DNA of 64,000 nucleotides, taken from NCBI GenBank assembly GCA_002504905.1, contig DATY01000024.1, positions 3,210 to 67,209 of the forward strand, written 5' to 3'. Shown one piece after another: positions 27,362 to 36,100 of the stretch. The notes below the pieces were generated by a model that saw only the letters and a program-made list of their open reading frames with translations, made no database searches and was not told the DNA's origin. Positions within the stretch are counted from its first letter, which is position 1, and each line of letters opens with the position of its first letter. The position numbers were made by a program, and so were the translations under genes. Origin of the DNA: Euryarchaeota archaeon UBA605 (lineage in GTDB: Archaea; Thermoplasmatota; Poseidoniia; Poseidoniales; Thalassarchaeaceae).

Positions 27362-27438
27362 TGGCGGGCGATCCAGGATTTGAACCCGGGTTCTCGGCTT
27401 AGGAGGCCAAGGTGATATCCAGACTACACTAATCGCCC
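27362..27438 (-). tRNA. tRNA-Arg (CCT), CCA encoded
   Basis: On the minus strand the acceptor stem GGGCGAT (5' end at 27438) pairs with ATCGCCC (27366-27372). The T-arm contains GGTTCAAATCC. The anticodon stem TTGGC/GCCGA encloses the loop CTCCTAA with anticodon CCT, which reads AGG. The discriminator is G, followed by encoded CCA at 27364-27362. A TATA-like AAATATAGG lies about 50 bases upstream (27489-27497). The last base of the tRNA gene immediately follows the stop codon of the convergent clamp-loader gene. Confidence 0.94.
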
Positions 27439-27544
27439 GTCTATGCGAGAGCATGTTCTTCAAGAAATGTGATGGTAATGAAAAACCTATATTTTACAAA
27501 AAATCTTCCGATGGAATCAAGGATATTGACTACTTCGTAGAGTC

Positions 27545-28966
27545 GTGACTCCGTCCCAAGAGAGGCTCCCCACTCCATATGCAGAGACAACTATTGGAGA
27601 AGATAAGGCATTTTCAAGAAGAATCCAGAGAATTGATTCTCAGAGGAGATTCTGGACATGGATATCAACTATCAGATACGCTCCTTCAATCCGCTTTTGG
27701 TTTTCAATAGCAGCCCCTGCCTCGGCGGGAGTAATCCTGACCGACTGGGAATATTCTTCTTTAGAATTAGCAATTACAATATTTGTGATTAATTTCCTCC
27801 TTTTGATACCTCCGAATATTTCTTCGGTATTTGCTAGGATGTCTGCTAGGCACCGTCTCCAATTAAGAATCGGAGGGCTCAAATCTAAAGAAGCATATCC
27901 AGGGGTTGAAAGAATACTTAACACACTCCATGAAAGAGTCCTCAGGGAGAGAGTGAGACTATTTTCCTCATTGTTAGCAGCAGCATCTCTATTTGCAGTA
28001 TGGGAAATCGAAACAGGATATATCTTAGGGCAAATTTTGATTAGTTTTGCTGTAATTTTAGGGATTATTTGCTGGTTGAATACCTTTTATCTAGAAGGAT
28101 CTATACCTATGCGTTCTAAACGCTTCCCTCTTCTTTCTTTACATGCTCCTACACTACATGATAGCATATTGGAAAGAGTACTAACAGATGTATTGGTTGC
28201 ACACTTAGATCCAGAGACAGCAGGTAGTTGGGACGATTGGTCCAATGGATTATCAGATAAGGTAAGAGATGGAGTTGAACCAGCAGCTGCCTTGGAGCAT
28301 ATGCTGGCGGCATTGCATTTGAATGCTAGAAATTTATTAAATAAGGAAGAAATGTTGCAATCTATAAAAGAAGTATACAAAATTTCTGCGATGGATTACC
28401 TAACAGATTCAGAGAATAAGATCAATATAAACACAATTCAAAGATTATTGGCACATACTAGAGCATGGCAGCCAGGCTTGTTCCGATTAATTGACAGGTT
28501 GCATGACGCATCAAAAAATGGTGAGTTAAGTCTTAATGAAGATAATTGGAGGATGGATTTAGATATACCACCAAGATCCTCTGATGGACAATCTGATCTT
28601 TTTGTAATGGTTCACAATGGCAGTACATCTGATATGACAATCGAGGTTGAAGTTGTCACTGCTCATGGGGAGCCCGAGGTTCAGACTTTGAGAGTACCAT
28701 GTAGAAAGACGGAGACTAAGCAAATAGTTACGCTGGACGGGTTATTAGATGCAGCATTAGTATTGTGGATAGGTGTTGCTTGGCCTAGTACTGTTTCAGG
28801 TCCTCACCCAGTACAAGTAACGATAAACGGAGATGATGGAATCACTCTTTCATCTACTGTAATGCATACCACTCTCACATCCAGCCTTCACCCAGAAAGT
28901 GCGGGAGTGAGGATGACTGATGCGGCTGAAGCAGTTAGGAAATTAGCACTTTCAGTTTCAGAATAA
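27545..28966 (+). CDS. Four-helix membrane protein with a C-terminal beta domain, function unknown
   Basis: 473 residues from a GTG at 27545. Two hydrophobic hairpins lie at about 52-93 and 140-180, separated by a basic loop. A soluble helical segment (~190-320) and a C-terminal region (~345-450) of alternating beta strands with an immunoglobulin-like composition follow. No family motif is recognised. The following flavoprotein gene begins within about 70 bases on the same strand, so they may be co-transcribed. The topology resembles an integral-membrane scaffold with a large cytoplasmic face. Confidence 0.6.
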   Translation: MTPSQERLPTPYAETTIGEDKAFSRRIQRIDSQRRFWTWISTIRYAPSIRFWFSIAAPASAGVILTDWEYSSLELAITIFVINFLLLIPPNISSVFARMSARHRLQLRIGGLKSKEAYPGVERILNTLHERVLRERVRLFSSLLAAASLFAVWEIETGYILGQILISFAVILGIICWLNTFYLEGSIPMRSKRFPLLSLHAPTLHDSILERVLTDVLVAHLDPETAGSWDDWSNGLSDKVRDGVEPAAALEHMLAALHLNARNLLNKEEMLQSIKEVYKISAMDYLTDSENKININTIQRLLAHTRAWQPGLFRLIDRLHDASKNGELSLNEDNWRMDLDIPPRSSDGQSDLFVMVHNGSTSDMTIEVEVVTAHGEPEVQTLRVPCRKTETKQIVTLDGLLDAALVLWIGVAWPSTVSGPHPVQVTINGDDGITLSSTVMHTTLTSSLHPESAGVRMTDAAEAVRKLALSVSE

Positions 28967-29035
28967 TCTCAAAAATGAAACCTGTCAGTGCGTCATCTTC
29001 TTGAGAAGGAATCTTTTCGAAGAGTCCGAGAGACC

Positions 29036-30445
29036 ATGGAATCTTGGGATGTTGTGATTATCGGTAGTGGTCCAGCAGCGCTTCGAGCAGCAATAGCATC
29101 ATCAGATGCAGGAACAAAACCGATTGTTATTGATAGTAAAAGTATAGGTTCAGGTTCAGGACTTTCGCCCGTTAGTGGTCTTGCCGCATCTTTTGATGAA
29201 GTCGACTCTACGGCTCATCGTGAAGACACAATATTTGCAGGTGGTGAAGGAACCAATAAATCTGCTGCGGCTAGAGTTTGTGGAGAAGCAATGAATGTTT
29301 TAGCAAACTTAGAGAATTGGGGATTAGTGTTGCAAAGGAGAGATGGAGGCCTCCCATTCGCAGCATCATGCCAAGGGCATAGTCGACCACGACTTGTTGG
29401 ATGTGGAGATTCCACATCTCGTGAAATCACTAGAATCTTGGAAGAGCAGGTAATCAAAAGAGGGATAGTTAGACGGGCCGATTTACAAGTCTTATCTTTA
29501 GTAATGGATAGTAAACAAGTACGTGGAATAACGGTTTTAGATATTCAGTCAGGGCAAACATTTGGCATACAAGCAAAGGCAGTAATCTTGGCAACAGAGG
29601 GTTATCAAGGACTTTGGAGTAATATTTCAGAAGGCACAGGAACGGGAGTTTCATTGGCTGCTTCTGCAGGAATTAAACTTGAGGGAATGTCGAATATTTC
29701 CAAACATCATTTAACAGTAAAAGGCACAAATTTACATTTACCAGTAGATATCTTAAGTGCTGGTGGCAGATATAGAAAAGATTCAGGCGAAGATTTAGAA
29801 ATTGGTGCAGAAAAAGATGACGGTAATTGCATCCTAGATCTCAGAGCTCTAGAATCGGACGCTAAAATTTGGTACGCTCAAACAATTAGAAGAATCGAAG
29901 AAAGAACTGGTCTGAATATTAACTCTGAAGTAATTCCCGTATATTCTTCCGTAGCATTCACTTTAGGGGGCGCCCCAGTAGATGAAAATGGTAGAGTAAC
30001 ATTCAATTCTCAAAAAATGTGGTATACCGGACTTTATGCGGCCGGAAGATCGGCCAACACCGGAATGCATGGAGATGGCTACCTTCCAGGAAATTTACAA
30101 TTAGAAGATTTAGTTACTGGCGAGGCGGCCGGTAACCATGCTGGCGAATGGGTCAAAAATACGAATTTTGCTGGAAGCCAGAAAATAGAAAAAGCAATTT
30201 CTAAAGTTTCAAAAAATATAGAAAATTATTTTTTGGATGAAGGGCAAACAATTGGAGAAGCATCAATACATCTTTCTAATTTAGTCACTAACATACAAAA
30301 CAATAGCGAAATTGATGTAAAAACATTGAAAGAAACTAAGATATCATTGACAGATCAATCCAGAGTAATGAATACAGAACTTCTTAATGCTATACAGATC
30401 AAATCAATGGCGCCAATCATTGAAGCAATTTCCAAATCGGGTTAA
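29036..30445 (+). CDS. FAD-dependent oxidoreductase of the SdhA/FrdA/NadB type, orphan
   Basis: 469 residues from the ATG at 29036 (MESWDVVIIGSGPA); a GTG at 28988 is in frame. The N-terminal dinucleotide motif is GSGPAALRAA, and QGHSRPRLV occupies the place of the substrate-binding His/Arg region of fumarate reductase. The C-terminal FAD motif is GLYAAGRSANTGMHGDGYLPGNLQLED. Succinate dehydrogenase A, fumarate reductase and L-aspartate oxidase share this fold. The histidine that carries covalent FAD in SdhA is not evident, and no iron-sulfur or membrane-anchor subunit is adjacent. A soluble oxidase or reductase is therefore more likely than complex II. It shares its transcript with a HIT-family gene. 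Confidence 0.7.
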   Translation: MESWDVVIIGSGPAALRAAIASSDAGTKPIVIDSKSIGSGSGLSPVSGLAASFDEVDSTAHREDTIFAGGEGTNKSAAARVCGEAMNVLANLENWGLVLQRRDGGLPFAASCQGHSRPRLVGCGDSTSREITRILEEQVIKRGIVRRADLQVLSLVMDSKQVRGITVLDIQSGQTFGIQAKAVILATEGYQGLWSNISEGTGTGVSLAASAGIKLEGMSNISKHHLTVKGTNLHLPVDILSAGGRYRKDSGEDLEIGAEKDDGNCILDLRALESDAKIWYAQTIRRIEERTGLNINSEVIPVYSSVAFTLGGAPVDENGRVTFNSQKMWYTGLYAAGRSANTGMHGDGYLPGNLQLEDLVTGEAAGNHAGEWVKNTNFAGSQKIEKAISKVSKNIENYFLDEGQTIGEASIHLSNLVTNIQNNSEIDVKTLKETKISLTDQSRVMNTELLNAIQIKSMAPIIEAISKSG

Positions 30446-30452
30446 TGATATA

Positions 30453-30887
30453 ATGTCTGGAAATGGGGAAACTATTTTCAATTTAATATTATCAGGAGAA
30501 ATTCCTTCTCATAAAATATACGAAGATGATTCTGTTTTTGCTTTTTTAGACATAAACCCTATTTCTCGAGGCCATACCTTGGTAATTCCCAAAGAAAATT
30601 CTCCTACAATGGATAGTCTTTCTGAAGACGCAGCATCCTCATTGGGACAGGTTTTACCGAAAATTTGTAAGGCAATAATGAAAATCACTGGAGCCAAAGA
30701 CTACAATATTATACAAAATAATGGGGAAAATGCAGGACAAACAGTACCCCATCTTCATTTTCACATAATACCCAAATATCCAAATTCAACTCATTCCTTT
30801 GTTTGGAGACCGAAACCAATAGATCATTCCGACGCTGGAGAGTTATCAAAAGCAATATTAGAAGAATTGGAACTCGCAAGGCCGTGA
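30453..30887 (+). CDS. HIT-family nucleotide hydrolase/transferase
   Basis: 144 residues from the ATG at 30453 (MSGNGETI); a frame extending upstream into the previous gene is spurious. The histidine triad is HLHFHIIP in the C-terminal third. The family start FNLILSGEIPSHKIYED is typical of the Hint/HinT branch, which hydrolyses AMP-linked phosphoramidates. It starts eight bases after the flavoprotein stop and overlaps the acyltransferase start by four bases, so all three are probably one transcript. Confidence 0.88.
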   Translation: MSGNGETIFNLILSGEIPSHKIYEDDSVFAFLDINPISRGHTLVIPKENSPTMDSLSEDAASSLGQVLPKICKAIMKITGAKDYNIIQNNGENAGQTVPHLHFHIIPKYPNSTHSFVWRPKPIDHSDAGELSKAILEELELARP

Positions 30888-32377
30888 ATGGTTCAGAGAG
30901 TGCTCCTGAAATTATGCCAGAATTGTCGGCAGCAGCTCATAAAATAGATATTAAAAAATTAGAGAAAGCACCATATGATCATACAGGAAAACATCCAGGA
31001 AATAAATACTTCAGTAATCTTTTGAGATTAATGATTAATGTGGGGAACTCAATTATATTCAGAAATTTTGATTCTGATAAAATACCTCCGAACAATGGCG
31101 GAAGAATTTCAATAGCTACTCATATTAATGGATTAGTCGATCCTAGTTTAATGATAATAACTCAGGAAAAAAGAATTATTTCTTTGGGACGTCATGACCT
31201 GATAACTGGCCCAGTCATCGGATGGTGGTCCAGGAGAAATGGAGCCCAACCAGTTCTTAGAAAAGCAGAAATTGAAGCTGGAGTGAGTGATGAAAACTTT
31301 GCCAGAAAAATAAATGATAGAAGTATGTTGACAGTTGCTAATTGTTTGGCCGGAGGTCATGGTGCAGTAATAATGCCAGAAGGTAAATCTCACCAAGACT
31401 CTAAGCTTCATGCTTTGAGAACCGGTGCAGCAAGAGCAGCATTGGTATCAGCAGCAATCGCAAAAAAAAGAGGAAAACCTGCACCTGTTATACAACCAAC
31501 AGGACTTCATTGGGAAAGACATTACTGGTTTAGGACTAAGAGCTACGTAGAATATACAGATCCAATTGATATAAAGTTAGTTTTTGATGATGAACAGTCT
31601 TCACGATTAGCCGCTGGCGAATGGATTGAGCCACCAGCATCAGCAGTGAATGAACTGAAACAAGAAATGTATCAAAAGTTATCTCCTATAACACCTGAAG
31701 CACCTGATTGGGAAACATTCCATGCGTGGAAATTAATCGCTCATCTCAAAGCCAATCATGACAAAACTCCTCTAGAATCTCTTAAACAAGAAGTACATTT
31801 TACAAGACGTATTAGAGAAGAAATTAATGAAACTGCAAAATTTAAAGAATTGATTCCCGATGCAATCAATGCTGCACAGATATTAGAATCACGTAATTTG
31901 GACCCTAATTCTTTAGATAAAAATAATCAATTAAAAACGACGAATTTTTCAGCAATAATTACAGGATTTATTGGTATATTATTAATGCTAACATTTTCTA
32001 TCCCTGTAATAATTGGATCTGGTATTCAGTCTATACTTGCTCGCTATATGGTGGAAATGAGTGATGAAGGCTTAGACGCAAGAACAACATACTTTTTCTT
32101 GGCGGGTATGTTTTCTCCAGTAATTTTTTGGCCACTAATATCCCTTTTAGTGATTCTATTTTCAGAGATAAATATCTTCTCTTTACAAGGATTAATGATT
32201 TTTATATTAACTATATTTGGATTTTATATTTCTTCTTTAATATTCTTATTCGGTTACGATCTTTGGACTAAGTACAGAAAAACAGTAGCAGTTAGTAAAT
32301 TTTCTACATCCTCGGCCGGACAAGAATTCAATATTTTAATCGAAAAAATGAATATTCAATTAGCACTTCTCAAATAG
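30884..32377 (+). CDS. PlsC-like glycerolipid acyltransferase with C-terminal membrane domain
   Basis: 497 residues from a GTG at 30884 overlapping the HIT stop by four bases (GTGA); an ATG at 30914 is an alternative. Acyltransferase motif I is THINGLVD (H-x4-D) near residue 85. Motif III is MPEGKSH, where PlsC enzymes have the glycine-rich EGTRS-type phosphate-binding loop. The C-terminal ~150 residues carry three or four hydrophobic helices. PlsC-type enzymes add an acyl chain to glycerophosphate lipids, an ester-lipid reaction that is unusual for classical archaea. Transfer to other acceptors is possible. Confidence 0.72.
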   Translation: MNGSESAPEIMPELSAAAHKIDIKKLEKAPYDHTGKHPGNKYFSNLLRLMINVGNSIIFRNFDSDKIPPNNGGRISIATHINGLVDPSLMIITQEKRIISLGRHDLITGPVIGWWSRRNGAQPVLRKAEIEAGVSDENFARKINDRSMLTVANCLAGGHGAVIMPEGKSHQDSKLHALRTGAARAALVSAAIAKKRGKPAPVIQPTGLHWERHYWFRTKSYVEYTDPIDIKLVFDDEQSSRLAAGEWIEPPASAVNELKQEMYQKLSPITPEAPDWETFHAWKLIAHLKANHDKTPLESLKQEVHFTRRIREEINETAKFKELIPDAINAAQILESRNLDPNSLDKNNQLKTTNFSAIITGFIGILLMLTFSIPVIIGSGIQSILARYMVEMSDEGLDARTTYFFLAGMFSPVIFWPLISLLVILFSEINIFSLQGLMIFILTIFGFYISSLIFLFGYDLWTKYRKTVAVSKFSTSSAGQEFNILIEKMNIQLALLK

Positions 32378-32397
32378 GTTGACTGTAAACACTACTT

Positions 32398-33027
32398 ATG
32401 GACGCAACCGCGGCAGCTGATGAGATTCGAAAATGGCTTACCAGTGAAAAATTGGAAACACGCGAAGTTCAAGATAATCAGAACTTCCTTCATCTCCACG
32501 TCCGATACCCTCCAACTAAAGCAGCCCATTTATTCAATGTTGTAATCCCTAAGAATAGGAATTTAGTCCTAATTTATTCTATAACTAGGGTTGATGAAGG
32601 CCAACAATTAGAAATGAAAAACCATTATTTAGATGATCAACTTGGATGGAAAACATGGCTCCACGAGACTAGAATACTTTTGACACAAGCAAATTTAGAT
32701 TGGGTGCTCCATATAGGCAAAAAGGACGAAAATGAGCTTGGCCCTCTTCAAGCATTCAACCTCTCTCGACCAATCTGGTTTGATGGATTAACACAAAATG
32801 AGTTTATGCATACAATGAGAAAAGTATGGTTAACAAAATTATCTTTAATTCACAAAATAAAGTTTGGATATGGTCCCGGGACTGGTAAACCCGGACCAGT
32901 CGACGACTGGCCGAAGAAGTCGAAAAAAAATCCACGAGAAAAAAAATCAAAACATGAAAAGATGGACATAAATTTTGATGAAACAGGTGGTTTTGGCCGT
33001 AGTTTCGATAGAGACGAATGGGCATAA
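32398..33027 (+). CDS. DUF2299-like archaeal protein
   Basis: 209 residues. The first ~165 residues look like the archaeal DUF2299 family (an alpha/beta protein resembling a type III secretion chaperone fold): WLTSEKLETREVQ, then beta strands FNVVIPKNRN and LVLIYSITRV. The C-terminal ~45 residues are a charged Lys/Pro-rich tail. The function of the family is unknown. The ATG at 32398 follows the acyltransferase stop by 20 bases. A run of seven T begins four bases after its stop, a plausible archaeal terminator. Family assignment is by eye and moderate. Confidence 0.5.
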   Translation: MDATAAADEIRKWLTSEKLETREVQDNQNFLHLHVRYPPTKAAHLFNVVIPKNRNLVLIYSITRVDEGQQLEMKNHYLDDQLGWKTWLHETRILLTQANLDWVLHIGKKDENELGPLQAFNLSRPIWFDGLTQNEFMHTMRKVWLTKLSLIHKIKFGYGPGTGKPGPVDDWPKKSKKNPREKKSKHEKMDINFDETGGFGRSFDRDEWA

Positions 33028-33030
33028 TAC

Positions 33031-33037
33031 TTTTTTT
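33031..33037 (+). terminator. Poly-T terminator after the DUF2299-like gene
   Basis: Seven T follow the stop codon at 33025-33027 by three bases. Archaeal termination commonly uses such U-runs without a required hairpin. Confidence 0.45.
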
Positions 33038-33043
33038 CAAAAT

Positions 33044-33057
33044 GACCCGTAAGGGTC
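33044..33057. promoter_or_regulatory. Perfect palindrome GACCC-GTAA-GGGTC
   Basis: A five-base inverted repeat with a four-base loop lies seven bases after the T-run and about 60 bases before the start of the giant surface-protein gene. It is just upstream of a TATA-like TTAAGTATGG (33063-33072). It could be an operator for that promoter or an RNA hairpin ending the upstream transcript. Confidence 0.35.
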
Positions 33058-33116
33058 GAGGTTAAGTATGGAGAATGTTCGAATTGCTCTGTTGCAGCAC
33101 ATGCTGAGGTGAGTCT

Positions 33117-36100
33117 ATGGATAGAAATAAGATGAGAAGTAGCGTAATTATGGTTACATTAATGGTAATGGGAGTATTTGTTTCAATGGTAACTCCGCAA
33201 GTAACGGCCAGTGAAGTAGTACTAACTGAAGCGGTTCAAATTGTGAACGGAGGAAGCCAAAACGATAGAATGGTGGCTTTGGATTCAGACTCAGAAGGAA
33301 ATGTTCATTTTGTATGGAGTAGAAATACTCAGCACCTATATTACAAGCTAGTCGATGCTAGAGGCGAGACTTTAATTGATGAGACTCAAATTTCTAATGC
33401 TGGACAAAGTAGAGCCTGGCATCCAGACATTGCAATAGATGATAATGACAGAGCACATATTGTTTGGGCCGATAGAACTGGAAATTGGGCAATTAAATAT
33501 ACAGTCGTAGATCCTTCTCAAGATGATCTTGACGGTGGAGTAGCAATTGATGCCTCAATTTCAGTAATTGACGATTTCGAAGTCTCTCGTCATACTCAGA
33601 ATAGAGATTGGCCGGCTATCGATGTGGACTCTCACTCCAACGCTCATATTGTCTGGGAAGATTCATATGAACCACTAGACAAGTATTACCAACAACCTCA
33701 AATTTACTACGCAATGATTGAGGCTGACGTGGTAGCAAGAACAGCAATCGTAGCAGTCGATGAAACCCTACTTACTCCAATTATTGGTCACAAAGGTCAC
33801 CCTGATGTAGCTGTAGATTTGGACGATTTTGTCCAAGTAGTTTGGGATGACACACGCGGTGGAAAAGTAGAGATGGTTGTTCCCATTGATACATCTGGTT
33901 CAATGAATGCAGAATGGGCTGATATGTGTGCGGTTTTCTATGGTGGTTCTTTCGCTAGTGGATATAACTTTGAAGGATTAAAACCAATGTTAGAAAGGGC
34001 AAATATGACAGTTTATGAAACACTGTATGCCTTGAGTGGAAATTGGCCTTCTGCAGCGACTAGTGGTAATTGTGCTACTGCATATGCAACCGGAGGTAGT
34101 GGAAACCAAGGTCCGCGCACAACTTCCTTAGGGCTTCAACCGAATGATGATTCTGGTGGAATTAGAGAATTGACAGAGGTAGTTTATGCCAATGGAGCAA
34201 TTGATTTACCACAGGATGGAGGATACTACAGTGAGTTTTGGGGGCCAGCCTCAACATGGGCTTGCATGTCATGGCATGATAACCAAGGAAATGTACCAGG
34301 AAATCCTCCCACAGTTCTCGATCACAAATGGAACCCGAATGCAACTAAGATTGTAATTCCTATTTCCGATGAAGGTCCCTATGGTGGAGACCCCGCTACA
34401 GATGCAGATGATACTCAATCAATCCTTGAAGCACATAATGCATGCGTTACAGCAGGAATTATCCCAATCCCTCTTTTAGCAGCAGGATTCGGTAGCGGAT
34501 CCACAGACGTAGGATCTCATATGATGGATTTGGCCCAATGTCCCAATGGATTTACGAGCCTTAACGCTAGAACATGTAATGGTGCAACACTGGCATTAAC
34601 CAATGCTGAAGGAATGATGTATAGCTTCCCTACAGGTGCAGCTAACCAAGCAGAGATGCAATTGATGGTCGAAGCATTGGTATACTTATCAACAAACAAT
34701 TCTAGAGAAATTTTCTTGACGGTCTTAGATCCACTAACACTTCTTGAATCTCCTTGGCCTGGTTGGCAAAAAGGGGACTCTGGAACTTATGTTGACCAAA
34801 CAGCAGATAGATATATCGAAGATTTAGGTGCATCTCCTGACGCGCTTGGATATGGGCATTTAGTTGTAGTGAATGATACCAGAGTAACACTTAATGACGC
34901 ATATAGTTTACATCCAGCAATTGCAATAGATAATTCAGGAAACACTCATGTTACTTGGATGGATGGAAGAGCATATGGATTTGATATTGATGTAAATTAC
35001 GAGGTTTATTATACACGTTTACGTTTAAGTTCTGCAGGAGCATGGGATGGAGTTAGCGAAGGATTACCCTCGTACGCAATTAAGCAAATTTCTGATGCTG
35101 CAATTTCTAATGTTGAAGGTTACGAAGGATTAGCTCCTGATCGTCCATTTGGAGCAAATTCTCACATGCCATCAATTTTAACAGACTCATTCGATAATGT
35201 CCATTTAACTTGGTTAGATAATTACAATGGTTCTCAAGGTGAGACTTTGATGTACACTCGCCTCAATCATACAAACAATGATTATCCAACAGGTTTCCCT
35301 TTGAATTCTATTGCATCATCGATATTCGACCCTTGGGAATTACTTCCAATCACTGAATGGCAATCAGATAAATTAGGCCCTAATTCGCCAGCACTTCCTG
35401 AGTTAGGACAGCCTCCCGCTTTCGCAAATGACATGGGGAGTGGAGCCCACGTAGGATGGTCTGATACGAACAAATGTAATGATGAGAATAACGGTGGAGT
35501 GTACACATTATGTTATGTCCACATTCTTACAGGTTTAGTTGACGTTTCTTTAGCTGAAGATGAAACTTTCTATCACACTATAGAACCCAGCGAGCAGACT
35601 ACTTACAATATGTCCATATCTAATCCAACACCCGGCCCTGCAGACTTAGTTTCGGATATCTTTTCTTTAGCTGTAGAAGGTGTTCCAACTAACTGGAGTG
35701 CCAGCATATTCTTTGCTAGTAACCATACGCCTATTTTTGATTCTACCCCTGTATCTTTGCAGGGTGGAGAAAGTCTCAATTTGTACATGAGAGTTAGGGC
35801 GCCTACAATTTATCAAGCGCATCATGATGAGTTGGCAACTATAAAGGTCACAGCAGTATCTTACAAAGATCCTGCCATTAGAGATGAAGCAATTACTCTT
35901 ACTTTGATGGATGTAGTCCATGGAATTGAGTTAGACACGAGTCATTTCCAAGCAGATGTAGAGCAAGGACAGCAGGCAACGTTTTCGATATCGATAACGA
36001 ATACAGGAAACGTGTATGACACGTTTGCGTTTTATGACCCAACAACTCTTGAAGGACAAACCGAATGGGCTTTACCTTTCGGTTGGGGCGTAACTTTCCC

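Noticed and set aside
30803..30883. Earlier start for the acyltransferase, inside the HIT gene
   Set aside because: The GTG at 30884 with four-base overlap is a normal coupled start, and the extra residues read as a shadow of the HIT frame.
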